Shown in pieces: positions 14,522 to 21,328 of a DNA stretch of 21,616 bases. Position 1 is the first letter of the stretch; each line of letters opens with the position of its first letter. The stretch is from an uncultured Angelakisella sp. Its GTDB lineage: Bacteria; Bacillota; Clostridia; Oscillospirales; Ruminococcaceae. The stretch covers positions 1 through 21,616 of the forward strand of contig CAJUFR010000036.1 of assembly GCA_910585525.1 (NCBI GenBank), in the 5' to 3' direction. The notes under the pieces are model-generated. The model worked only from the letters and a program-made list of their open reading frames with translations. It was not told where the DNA came from and made no database searches. Both the position numbers and the translations under genes were made by a program.

Positions 14522-14545
14522 TCGACCAAGTGGAGGAAAAACTTT

Positions 14546-15379
14546 ATGTTAGTAAATGGCAAGCAGGTGCTGGACGCCGCCAAGGCGGGCAGATACGGCG
14601 TCCCGGCACCGGACTACCTGGACCTGGATTCCGCCCGTGTCTTTGTCCGCACCGCGGAGGAGATGGGCAAGCCGGTGATCCTGTCCTACCCCCAGCTGCT
14701 GGACACCGCATTCCCCCTGGAGGAGGCCGCGGCGGTGGGCAAGCTGCTGGCGGAGCGGGTCAAGACCCCGGTGGTGCTGCACCTGGACCACGGGGAGGAC
14801 TTCGAGTTCCTGCGCCGGAGCATCGACCTGGGCTTCACCTCGGTGATGATGGACGCCTCCATGGATACCTTTGAGGAGAACGTCCGCAAGACCAAGGAGG
14901 TGGTGGCCTACGCCCACAGCAAGGGGGCGACGGTGGAGGCGGAGATCGGCCATGTGGGCCACGGGGAGAACCTCACCGAGATCCAGGAGAACGAAAGCGT
15001 CTACACCACCGTGGAGGAGGCCAAGCGGTTCGCCGAACTTACCGGGGTGGATTCCCTGGCGGTGTCCATCGGCACCGTCCACGGGGTGTACAAGGACCTG
15101 GCCACCCCCCAGCTGAACTTCCAGCGGCTGGCGGAGATCGCCGCCGCCGTCCCGGCCCCCCTGGTGCTCCACGGCGGCTCCGGCACCGGCGACGACAACC
15201 TGGCCCGCTGCTGCCGGGAGGGCATCTGCAAGGTGAACATCTTCACCGACTTCCTCACCGGCGCCATGGACCGCATCCATGCCAACAGCCCCAAAAGCTG
15301 GCCCGCCATGAAGGAATGCGCCGACGCCGCCATGGCGGAGGTCCTGCGCCACTATTACAGTGTGTTCGGGACAAAATAA
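14546..15379 (+). CDS. Class II (zinc) ketose-bisphosphate aldolase
   Basis: A 277-residue TIM-barrel aldolase of the FbaA/GatY/KbaY family, which cleaves a ketose 1,6-bisphosphate or related phosphate to DHAP and an aldehyde. Catalytic D81 and zinc ligand H82 are in VLHLDHGED; the other zinc ligands are H179 in SIGTVHGVYK and H209 in LVLHGGSGTG; the N231 region KVNIFTD binds DHAP. Length is close to GatY/KbaY (about 284). The ATG at 14546 has GGAGG 9 nt upstream; a longer in-frame reading includes the structured leader and is not protein-like. It is the first gene of the SorC-controlled PTS operon, which suggests a pathway-specific tagatose-, fructose- or other ketose-phosphate aldolase rather than the housekeeping one. 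Substrate unproven. Confidence 0.92.
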   Translation: MLVNGKQVLDAAKAGRYGVPAPDYLDLDSARVFVRTAEEMGKPVILSYPQLLDTAFPLEEAAAVGKLLAERVKTPVVLHLDHGEDFEFLRRSIDLGFTSVMMDASMDTFEENVRKTKEVVAYAHSKGATVEAEIGHVGHGENLTEIQENESVYTTVEEAKRFAELTGVDSLAVSIGTVHGVYKDLATPQLNFQRLAEIAAAVPAPLVLHGGSGTGDDNLARCCREGICKVNIFTDFLTGAMDRIHANSPKSWPAMKECADAAMAEVLRHYYSVFGTK

Positions 15380-15543
15380 GAACCAGGATTCATAACCGGA
15401 TGATGCAGGCAGGGCGAGGGATTTTTTCGTCCTGCAAGGCAAAAATCCGCAGACAATACTTTGTGTATTGCAAGGATTTTTAACGCAGCAGGGCGGAAAA
15501 AGACCCGGCCTGACTGCGTCAGACGGTTGTGAATACTGGTTCT
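15379..15543. repeat. 165-nt near-perfect palindromic element (MITE-like or structured RNA)
   Basis: The whole aldolase-isomerase gap is one large inverted repeat. The left end AGAACCAGGATTCATAACCG matches the reverse complement of the right end (AGAACCAGTATTCACAACCG) with two differences. The pairing then continues inward for about 70 nt per arm with scattered mismatches, including GCAGGCAGG with CCTGACTGC, CGTCCTGC with GCAGGGCGG, and AAAAATCC with GGATTTTT. At the centre CAATAC-TTTGT-GTATTG closes the hairpin. The left arm starts in the aldolase stop codon and the right arm ends about 10 nt before the isomerase ribosome binding site. No coding frame. It looks like a miniature inverted-repeat element or ERIC-like intergenic palindrome inside the operon. 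Confidence 0.8.
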
Positions 15544-15566
15544 AAAAAGAAAGGAGCGAAAATCCT

Positions 15567-16271
15567 ATGGAAAAGCGTAAGCTGCGGGTCCCCTTCTTTG
15601 TAGTGAACCCCAAATCCTACCTTTACGGGGAGCAGGTGGTGGAGTTGGCCAAATACACCGACGCCCTGGCGGTGAAGTACGACTTTGACGTTCTCTTTAC
15701 CGCCCAGCACGTGGATATCGCCGCGGTGAAGGCCGCCGCCCCCCACCTGATCGTCACCGCCCAGCACATGGACGGCCACAAGCCCGGGGCGGGGATGGGC
15801 CACATCCTGCCGGAGGGCATCAAGGCCGCCGGGGCGGAGGCCACCTTCCTCAACCACGCCGAGCACCCCATGACCGTCACCGCCCTTGCCAAGGCCATGG
15901 CCCGGGCCGATGAACTGGGCATCCTCACCATCGTCTGCGCCGACACGGTGGAGGAGGCCAAGGCCATCGCCAAGCTGGGCCCGGACATGATGGTCTGCGA
16001 GCCCACCTCCCTGATCGGCACCGGCAAGGTGAGCGGCAAGGATTACATGACCGCCACCAACGAGGCGGTGAAGGGAGTCTCCCCCGGTACTTACGTCCTC
16101 CAGGCGGCGGGCATCCACAACGGCCAGAATGTCTACGACGCCATCATGAGCGGGGCCGATGCCACCGGGGGCACCAGCGGCATCGTCTGCGCCGCCGACC
16201 CCCACGCCACCCTGGACGAGATGTTCGAGGCCCTCGACCGGGCCCGGACCGATAGAAAAAAGGAGGTCTGA
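15567..16271 (+). CDS. Triose-phosphate isomerase-like protein
   Basis: A 234-residue TIM-family barrel, nearer the short archaeal-type length than the usual 250. Catalytic residues are kept: N14 and K16 in FVVNPKSYLYG, H97 in LNHAEHP, and E145 in MVCEPTSLIGTG, with the phosphate-binding GADATGGTSG (197-205) near the C-terminus. The usual NHSERR segment reads NHAEHP, as in diverged homologues. Such paralogues in sugar operons can be isomerases of other short phosphosugars, for example the tetrulose-phosphate isomerases EryH/LerI/DerI, so the assignment to triose phosphates is not certain. The start has AAAGGAG about 10 nt upstream, directly after the palindromic element. It is followed after 5 nt by the YjbQ-family gene. 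Confidence 0.87.
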   Translation: MEKRKLRVPFFVVNPKSYLYGEQVVELAKYTDALAVKYDFDVLFTAQHVDIAAVKAAAPHLIVTAQHMDGHKPGAGMGHILPEGIKAAGAEATFLNHAEHPMTVTALAKAMARADELGILTIVCADTVEEAKAIAKLGPDMMVCEPTSLIGTGKVSGKDYMTATNEAVKGVSPGTYVLQAAGIHNGQNVYDAIMSGADATGGTSGIVCAADPHATLDEMFEALDRARTDRKKEV

Positions 16272-16276
16272 CTCTT

Positions 16277-16792
16277 ATGGTCATCTATCAGGACACCGTT
16301 ATCACCACCTCCAACGGCAGCCGCCCCTCTTACCACAACATCACCGACCAGGTGAAGGAGATCGTGGCCAAGAGCGGGGTCAAAAACGGCATCGTGGTGG
16401 TACAGTCCCCCCACACCACCTGCTCGGTGATCTTCCAGGAGTATGTTCACGACACCGACTTTAACGGCGACGAGTTCCTCCAGGTGGACCTAAACCGCAT
16501 CCTGGACCGCATCATCCCCCGGGAACTTACCGAGAACACCGACTACCGCTACCCCGGCCCCAAGCACGTGGCCTTCCTTATGAGCATGAACGACCCCAAG
16601 TACCCCCCGGACCCCGCCACCATTCTCAACGGCGACGCCCATATCCGGGGCTCCCTCTTCGGGGCCAGCGAGACCTTCACCATCAAGGACAGCACTATGC
16701 AGACCGGCACGGTGGGGTACATCTACTTCATCGACTGGGACCAGAACCGGGTCCGTGACCGCAAGTGCCACGTCCTGGTGATGGGGGAATAG
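16277..16792 (+). CDS. YjbQ family protein (UPF0047)
   Basis: A 171-residue protein of the YjbQ/UPF0047 family, annotated in databases as secondary thiamine-phosphate synthase because some members show weak such activity; the true role is unclear. Family motifs are present: SPHTTCSVIFQE (44-55), NGDAHIRGSLFG (118-129), and a C-terminal YIYFIDWDQNRVRDRKCHVLVMG. The conserved His in both motifs could bind a ligand or metal. It is about 30 residues longer than typical members, the extra sequence lying mainly around 80-115 (LTENTDYRYPGPKHVAF). GGAGG lies 10 nt before the ATG; the gap to the isomerase gene is 5 nt. Members of this family occur repeatedly in PTS and sugar operons, so a role in that pathway is inferred. 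Confidence 0.88.
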   Translation: MVIYQDTVITTSNGSRPSYHNITDQVKEIVAKSGVKNGIVVVQSPHTTCSVIFQEYVHDTDFNGDEFLQVDLNRILDRIIPRELTENTDYRYPGPKHVAFLMSMNDPKYPPDPATILNGDAHIRGSLFGASETFTIKDSTMQTGTVGYIYFIDWDQNRVRDRKCHVLVMGE

Positions 16793-16856
16793 TTCCCAGG
16801 AAAGCAGGGGTACGACCCCTAACCATAGCACCACCCAAAGAAAGGAGCGGATACCC

Positions 16857-17141
16857 ATGAAGAAGATCCTGATCTGCTGCGGTTCCGGCATCGCCACCTC
16901 CACCGCGGCGGCAAACCGCCTGAAGGAGAAGCTGGAGGCCCGTGGCTTCGCCGGCCAGTTCACCACCAGCCAGTGCCAGGTGGGGGAGGTCGCCGGCAAG
17001 ATTGATGACTTCGATCTGGTGATCTCCACCGCCGTCATCACCCAGCCCCTTGGCAAGCCTGTCGTGCTGGGCATCCCCTTCCTCACCGGCATCAACCTGG
17101 ACAAGACCATCGACGAGATCGTCCAGAAGCTGGGCTGGTGA
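16857..17141 (+). CDS. PTS galactitol-type EIIB component
   Basis: A 94-residue EIIB protein of the galactitol family. The phosphocysteine loop ILICCGSGIATSTAAANRLKE is intact, with C8 (in CGSG) the expected phosphorylated residue; C7 just before it is unusual. It takes phosphate from EIIA and passes it to the substrate bound in EIIC. The start has AAAGGAGCGG upstream. It is separated by 64 nt from the YjbQ-family gene and 49 nt from EIIC. Together with the next and the last gene it forms a complete split IIA/IIB/IIC system, with the IIA gene displaced by one small gene. Confidence 0.93.
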   Translation: MKKILICCGSGIATSTAAANRLKEKLEARGFAGQFTTSQCQVGEVAGKIDDFDLVISTAVITQPLGKPVVLGIPFLTGINLDKTIDEIVQKLGW

Positions 17142-17190
17142 CCCTTTCCCCCCGATGGGGAAGATTCTGTGACATGTTAAGGAGGGTATC

Positions 17191-18555
17191 ATGGAAATTA
17201 TCTTAAAAGTGATCGGCTTTATCCAGAACCTGGGTTCCTCTGTTATGATGGCCGTGGTGGTGACGCTGCTGGGCATCCTCTTCGGAACCAAGCCCGGCAA
17301 GGCGCTCCGCGCCGGTCTGACCGTGGGCGTCGGCCTGGTGGGCATCACCACCATCTTCGGCCTGCTGGGCGAGAACCTTGGCCCCGCCACCCAGGCCATG
17401 GTGGAACGGTACGGCTTCTCCCTGTCGGTCATCGACGTGGGCTGGCCCGCCGCCTCCGCCATCGCCATGGCCACCAATGTTGGCGCCATGATCATCCCCC
17501 TGGGCCTGGTGGTGAACATCGTCATGCTGCTCACCAACACCACCCAGACCGTCAACGTTGACATCTGGAACTACTGGCACTTCGCCTTCACCGGCGCCCT
17601 GGTGGCCGGTGTCACCGGCAACATCGGCTACGGCTTCATCGCCGCCGCCGTCAACATGGTCATCGTGCTGATCATCGGCGACCTTACCGCCCCCGCCGTG
17701 GCCAAGTACAACGGCCTGGAGGGCATCTCCATCCCCCACGGCTTCTCCGGCGCCTTCGTGCCCCTGGCCTGGCTCACCGACTGGGTCATCGACCACATCC
17801 CCGGCCTCAAGGATGTTGACTTCAACTTCGAGCAGGTCCAGAAGAAGTTCGGCGTGGTGGGCGAGCCCATCTTCATCGGCACCGTCATCGGTACTGTCAT
17901 CGGCTTCCTGGCCGGTTACGGCACCAAGGCCCTGGGCCTGGGCGTCACCATGGGCGCCGTGCTGGTCCTCACCCCCAAGATGGCCGCCCTGCTGATGGAG
18001 GGCCTGCTGCCCCTGTCCGACGCCGCCTCCGGCTTCATCACCAAGCACTTCGCCAACCGCGGCAAGATGTACATCGGCCTGGATTCCGCCGTGGGCGTGG
18101 GCAACCCCACCACCCTGGCCATCTCCCTGATCCTGGTCCCCCTGACCCTGGTGCTGGCCCTGATCCTCCCCGGCAACAAGGTGCTGCCCTTTGGCGACCT
18201 GGCCAGCATCCCCTACATGTTCGTGCTCATCCTGCCCCTGTGCAAAAACAACGGCTTCCGGGCCCTGATCGTTGGCATCGTCTCCCTGGCCTCCGGCCTC
18301 TACTTTGCCACCGATATCGCCGCCCTGCACACCCAGATGGCCATTGAGGCCAGCTTCGCCATGCCGGAGGGCGCCACCCTCATCTCCTCCATCTGCGACG
18401 GCGCCAACCCCCTGGCTTGGGTCCTGACCAAGATCTCCGGCCTGAACACCGTGGGCGTCATCATCATGGTGGTCATCGCCGTGGTCATCGCCTTCTTCAA
18501 CCGTGTCCGCATCCTGAAGGAAGCCAAGGCCATGAAGGAAGCCCAGGCTGCCTAA
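17191..18555 (+). CDS. PTS galactitol-type EIIC permease
   Basis: A 454-residue polytopic membrane protein of the EIIC-Gat family. About ten to twelve hydrophobic segments run from VIGFIQNLGSSVMMAVVVTLLGILFG to VIIMVVIAVVIAFFNRVRIL, with the family-typical WNYWHFAFTGALV and GLEGISIPHGFSGAFVPLAWL in the middle. It transports a sugar or polyol while EIIB phosphorylates it; galactitol is only the family name, and homologues take ribitol, sorbitol, tetritols and others. RBS AAGGAGG is 5-6 nt before the ATG. Codon usage is strongly biased to GGC, CTG and ATC, hinting at high expression. A strong 12-bp hairpin follows its stop. Confidence 0.93.
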   Translation: MEIILKVIGFIQNLGSSVMMAVVVTLLGILFGTKPGKALRAGLTVGVGLVGITTIFGLLGENLGPATQAMVERYGFSLSVIDVGWPAASAIAMATNVGAMIIPLGLVVNIVMLLTNTTQTVNVDIWNYWHFAFTGALVAGVTGNIGYGFIAAAVNMVIVLIIGDLTAPAVAKYNGLEGISIPHGFSGAFVPLAWLTDWVIDHIPGLKDVDFNFEQVQKKFGVVGEPIFIGTVIGTVIGFLAGYGTKALGLGVTMGAVLVLTPKMAALLMEGLLPLSDAASGFITKHFANRGKMYIGLDSAVGVGNPTTLAISLILVPLTLVLALILPGNKVLPFGDLASIPYMFVLILPLCKNNGFRALIVGIVSLASGLYFATDIAALHTQMAIEASFAMPEGATLISSICDGANPLAWVLTKISGLNTVGVIIMVVIAVVIAFFNRVRILKEAKAMKEAQAA

Positions 18556-18575
18556 GCGTCATCCCTTGCGCGACC

Positions 18576-18606
18576 AACGCGGGCGGCCTGCCAGCCGCCC
18601 GCGTTT
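18576..18606 (+). other. Strong intra-operon hairpin after EIIC
   Basis: A perfect 12-bp stem (18576-18587 with 18594-18605, loop CTGCCA) lies between the EIIC stop and the next ribosome binding site, followed by TTTCC. The T run is too short for full termination, so partial termination or 3' protection of the upstream mRNA segment is likely. It could set the level of EIIA relative to EIIB/EIIC. Confidence 0.6.
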
Positions 18607-18643
18607 CCAAAATTGCCCGCCCGGCCCGGAAAAGGAGGATACC

Positions 18644-19156
18644 ATGCACCGTTACGAGTACAACGACAGGGACTTCCGGTGGAAGGTCACCGGCACCGCC
18701 GCCTTCTGCGTGGTGGCCGGGCTGTATTCTGTCCTGATGATCTGCCGGGGGAACCTGCTGTTCTGGGTGTTCCCGCCGGTCTGTATCTACCAGCTGTGGA
18801 ACACCTTCGCCACCCTCAGCAACCCCAAGGTGGTGGAGGTGGGGGACGGGACGCTCCGGTTCACCGCCTACGGCCGCAGCCACAGCTACCGGCTGGAGGA
18901 GATCACCCTCTTCCTGATGAAGGAACTGGAACCCCACGGAAAATTCTACCTGCGGGTGGAGGACAGCGGGGGCCGGAAGGGCCGGTACTGGCTCCCCTGC
19001 AAGTACATGGAAAACGGGGCGGAACTTTGGGACTGGTGCGCCTGGATGGAGCACCAGAAGGACCCCGGCCTGCTGAAGTTCCGGGCCCGCACCCCCCCGG
19101 AGGACCCCTACCGGGACCCGGGGGAGGAAACGACAACAGTGGAGGTAATGCCATGA
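18644..19156 (+). CDS. Small membrane protein of unknown function within PTS operon
   Basis: A 170-residue protein I do not recognise. Two closely spaced hydrophobic segments (about 16-33 and 37-56) form a hairpin near the N-terminus. They are followed by a soluble region with VEVGDGTLRFTAYGRSHSYRLEEITLF and FYLRVEDSGGRKGRYWLPCKYM, a strand-rich pattern reminiscent of bacterial PH-like domains, and a Trp-rich helix (LWDWCAWMEHQK). The C-terminal tail is acidic and Pro-rich. The start has an excellent AAAGGAGG; a longer reading upstream would run through the hairpin. Its stop overlaps the EIIA start as ATGA, so its translation is probably coupled to EIIA, which points to a role tied to the PTS. 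This inference is tentative. Confidence 0.78.
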   Translation: MHRYEYNDRDFRWKVTGTAAFCVVAGLYSVLMICRGNLLFWVFPPVCIYQLWNTFATLSNPKVVEVGDGTLRFTAYGRSHSYRLEEITLFLMKELEPHGKFYLRVEDSGGRKGRYWLPCKYMENGAELWDWCAWMEHQKDPGLLKFRARTPPEDPYRDPGEETTTVEVMP

Positions 19157-19638
19157 ATATCGAACAAAAAATCCTGGGCGAGATGTGCTTTGGGGAGGAA
19201 CTGGTGGTGCTGGACCTGGCAGCCGCCAGCGACCTGGAGGTGCTGGACCAGATGGCCGCCCGGATGCTGGCGGAGGGGATGGTAAAGGAAAGCTACGCCG
19301 CCGCCATCAAAAAGCGGGAATCGGTCTACGCCACCGGCCTGGAACTGCCGGAGATGGGCATCGCCATCCCCCACACCGACCCGGAGCATGTGAACACCCC
19401 CGCCCTCTGTCTGGGCATCCTGCGGGAGCCGGTCTCCTTCGGGGCCATGGGGATGGCGGACCAGCGGGTGGACGTCCGGGTGGTGTTCATGCTCAGCATC
19501 AAGGAGCCCCACGCCCAGCTGAAGGTGCTCCAGGCGCTGATGAAGGTGTTCCAGGAGGAGGGGCGGCTCACCGCCCTCACCGCCTGCGCCACCCCCAAGG
19601 AAGCCGCGGACAAGCTGAGGGAACTGCTGGCTGGTTAA
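19153..19638 (+). CDS. PTS EIIA component (fructose/galactitol type)
   Basis: A 161-residue EIIA domain protein of the Fru/Mtl/Gat (PF00359-like) family. The phosphorylated histidine is H74 in GLELPEMGIAIPHTDPEHV, a family signature. The following GILREPVSFGAMG and VRVVFMLSIKEPHAQLKVLQALM match as well. It receives phosphate from HPr and feeds EIIB. GGAGG sits 7 nt upstream, inside the end of the preceding gene, and ATGA overlaps its stop. It is the last gene of the operon, followed by a strong terminator. Placing the IIA last and separated from IIB/IIC by a small gene is unusual, but the protein itself looks complete. Confidence 0.93.
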   Translation: MNIEQKILGEMCFGEELVVLDLAAASDLEVLDQMAARMLAEGMVKESYAAAIKKRESVYATGLELPEMGIAIPHTDPEHVNTPALCLGILREPVSFGAMGMADQRVDVRVVFMLSIKEPHAQLKVLQALMKVFQEEGRLTALTACATPKEAADKLRELLAG

Positions 19639-19652
19639 TTTCTACAACGACA

Positions 19653-19699
19653 CGGGAGGCCCGGGGCGAACGCTGCCGGGCCTCCCGCTTTCTGTTTTC
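19653..19699 (+). terminator. Terminator of the PTS operon
   Basis: CGGGAGGCCCGG (19653-19664) pairs perfectly with CCGGGCCTCCCG (19676-19687), a 12-bp GC stem with an 11-nt loop, followed by CTTTCTGTTTTC. The convergent gene's stop lies 10 nt beyond. Confidence 0.85.
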
Positions 19700-19708
19700 T
19701 CCGGGGGA

Positions 19709-21130
19709 TCACTCCACCACCGCCCCGGAGTAGTAGTGCTCCAGTATCTCCACATGATCCCAGCCCTGTTTGGCGTAGTAGCCCGCCCCCACCTGGCTCA
19801 TCCCCACCCCGTGGCCGTAGCCGTAGGTGGTGAAGAGAAACTGGTCCCCGTCCGGGTCGTAGTCCACCTCAAAGGCGGTGGAGCGCAGGCTGAAGATGCT
19901 CTCCCGCAGCTTGCGGCCGGTGGTCACCGCCATCCCGCCGATGTCCACCTCATCGACGTAAAGGCCGCTGTCGTCCCAGTAGGACAGGATGGTGAACCAG
20001 TCCTCCGGCTCCACCCCGTCCAGGTCCACGTCCAGCGCCCCCTCCAGCTTGCGCTGTACCTCCAGGGAGGAGAGTTTCTTGGTGGACTGGAAGCCGCTTC
20101 CAGTCTCGTCCCCCTCGCTCTCCACCGGCACCAGGTAGGGCAGCGCCCGCCCCCAAACGCTCTGGGAGGAGGCGGTCCAGCCGGCGCTCATGGCGCAGTA
20201 GGAGGCCAGGATGGGCTGGCCTCCATAGGTGATCTGCTCCCCGGCCACCTCCTTCACCAGCCGGGTCACCCGGTCGGTTGCGTTACGCAGCCCCACGGCG
20301 GGGGAACTGCCGGTGATATTGTGGTACCGCACGAAGGTGTAGGCCGCCACCGCCTGGGCTTTGATGGCCTCGTCTGGGAAGGAGCTGCCCATCTCGTTTT
20401 GAACGATGCGGGCGACGATGGAAACGGCGCTGTCACGGATGGTGGCGCCGCCGCTCTGCACCTCCAGTGTCTCCCAGCCGGAGCCGCCGGAGGTATCTTC
20501 CTCTTTGCCGTCGTCCTCGTCCTCCTCCGGCTCCGGGTCCTCTTCGGGCTCGGGGTCTGGGTCGGGTTCCGGTTCAGGCTCTGGCTCCGGGTCGGGCTTT
20601 GGGTCGGGCTTTGGGTCCGGCTTGGGCGTCTGCGTGGAGTTGGAACCGCCCCCGGAGCCGGAACCGCCGCTGGGGCGGCTGGGGCGCTGGGCCGGTTCCT
20701 CCTCTTCTTCCTCCTCCGGTTCTTCCTTTTCCGGCTCCTCGTCCTCCGGGTCCTCTTCCTCCGGCTCCTGGGAGGACGGGGGCGGCGGGGTGCTGCTGGA
20801 ACTGGAGGAGGGGGGCACGCTGGAGGAAGGGGGCGCCGAAGAGGAAGCCACCGAGGAGGAGACAGAGGTCCCGCCGGAGGAAGGAGCTGCCGGGGAGGCG
20901 GGTATCTCCTGGAAGGAGGGGGACTCCTCCTGGACCGGGGGTTCCTCCCGGGAGGTATCCGGCGGCGTGTCCGGCAGCGCCGTCCCCTGGTCGGAGGAGA
21001 TGGCGCCGCCCCCGGAGAGGATCTCCGGCCCCGGGACAGCCTCCGGCCGCCGGGCAGCGCACCCGGCCAGGGCCAGGGCGGCGACCCCGGCCGCCAATAC
21101 CCGGCGCAGGGTGGGGGTGAAAAATGTCAT
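19709..21130 (-). CDS. SpoIID/LytB-domain lipoprotein with long low-complexity linker
   Basis: A 473-residue predicted lipoprotein. The signal peptide (1-23) ends in a lipobox with C24 in LALAGC, so it should be anchored outside the membrane. Residues about 50-220 are low-complexity: Ser/Pro-rich (84-120), Glu-rich (122-147), then repeated KPDP/PEP/PDP units (169-203). The SpoIID domain spans about 229-471: IVARIVQNEMGSSFPDEAIKAQAVAAYTF contains the expected catalytic E246, with YCAMSAGWTA and TYGYGHGVGMSQVGA as signatures. SpoIID is a lytic transglycosylase acting on peptide-stripped peptidoglycan during engulfment. The ATG at 21130 has AGGGG 8 nt upstream. The vegetative-type promoter and long wall-spanning linker suggest a non-sporulation wall role, an inference. 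Confidence 0.9.
   Translation of the reverse strand: MTFFTPTLRRVLAAGVAALALAGCAARRPEAVPGPEILSGGGAISSDQGTALPDTPPDTSREEPPVQEESPSFQEIPASPAAPSSGGTSVSSSVASSSAPPSSSVPPSSSSSSTPPPPSSQEPEEEDPEDEEPEKEEPEEEEEEEPAQRPSRPSGGSGSGGGSNSTQTPKPDPKPDPKPDPEPEPEPEPDPDPEPEEDPEPEEDEDDGKEEDTSGGSGWETLEVQSGGATIRDSAVSIVARIVQNEMGSSFPDEAIKAQAVAAYTFVRYHNITGSSPAVGLRNATDRVTRLVKEVAGEQITYGGQPILASYCAMSAGWTASSQSVWGRALPYLVPVESEGDETGSGFQSTKKLSSLEVQRKLEGALDVDLDGVEPEDWFTILSYWDDSGLYVDEVDIGGMAVTTGRKLRESIFSLRSTAFEVDYDPDGDQFLFTTYGYGHGVGMSQVGAGYYAKQGWDHVEILEHYYSGAVVE
20522..20626 (-). repeat. Dipeptide-repeat coding region (KPDP/PEPE) in the SpoIID-domain gene
   Basis: Hexamer-like tandem DNA repeats (GGGTC.GGCTTT and CTCCGG/TTCCGG variants on the plus strand) encode residues 169-203 as K-P-D-P followed by P-E and P-D pairs. 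Such repeats are prone to length change by slippage and form an extended, charged spacer in the protein. Confidence 0.75.
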
Positions 21131-21182
21131 GGGGTTGACCCCTTTCTGGTGTGATGTGGCATACACTAACCCATTTTACGAC

Positions 21183-21211
21183 ATCATACCATAAAACTCG
21201 CCGGTTTTCCA
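21183..21211 (-). promoter_or_regulatory. Promoter of the SpoIID-domain lipoprotein gene
   Basis: On the minus strand TATGAT (21183-21188) with a TG extension, and TGGAAA (21206-21211) as -35 at 17 nt. It looks like a housekeeping sigma-A type promoter rather than a mother-cell sigma-E/K one, though that distinction by eye is limited. Confidence 0.5.
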
Positions 21212-21278
21212 TAGCCGCTGTTGCAAAAAATGGGGAACTGGTCTATCATGTTCTCGTAAAATCTGCGCAAAAAAAGAG

Positions 21279-21307
21279 AGGACAGCTTGTCCCGGCTGAG
21301 GTACAAT
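21279..21307 (+). promoter_or_regulatory. Promoter and palindromic operator of the AraC-family gene
   Basis: AGGACA (21279-21284) and TACAAT (21302-21307) are 17 nt apart. A perfect palindrome GGACA-GCT-TGTCC (21280-21292) overlaps the -35 and is a candidate binding site for the gene's own product or another regulator. Confidence 0.5.
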
Positions 21308-21328
21308 AAAGAAAAAGGAGTGATCGGT

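Larger units (their letters stand above)
14221..14545. promoter_or_regulatory. Divergent control region of the sorC gene and PTS operon
   Basis: About 325 nt, AT-rich in its centre, with no gene. It contains the regulator's promoter, the operon's promoter, two strong operator-like palindromes, a weaker third (TTTTG-TACTGTG-CAAAA, 14345-14361) and an imperfect 17-nt palindrome GAAAGTGTACATCTTTC at 14325-14341 that could bind another regulator. The last part (14470-14521) is the operon leader, with two GC-rich hairpins before the aldolase ribosome binding site. No clear catabolite-response (cre) element was found. Confidence 0.75.

Noticed and set aside
14420..14545. N-terminal extension of the aldolase
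   Set aside because: It covers the GC-rich leader hairpins, is not aldolase-like, and the internal ATG has GGAGG.
17203..18330. Long minus-strand open frame opposite EIIC
   Set aside because: Extremely Gly/His/Gln/Asp-rich composition from the reverse complement of GGC/CTG-biased membrane-protein codons; no family likeness.
20406..21194. Plus-strand Ser/Gly-rich open frame opposite the SpoIID-domain linker
   Set aside because: The Ser-Gly repeats are the complement of Glu/Pro/Asp codons in the linker, and the minus-strand frame has a lipobox and a SpoIID domain.
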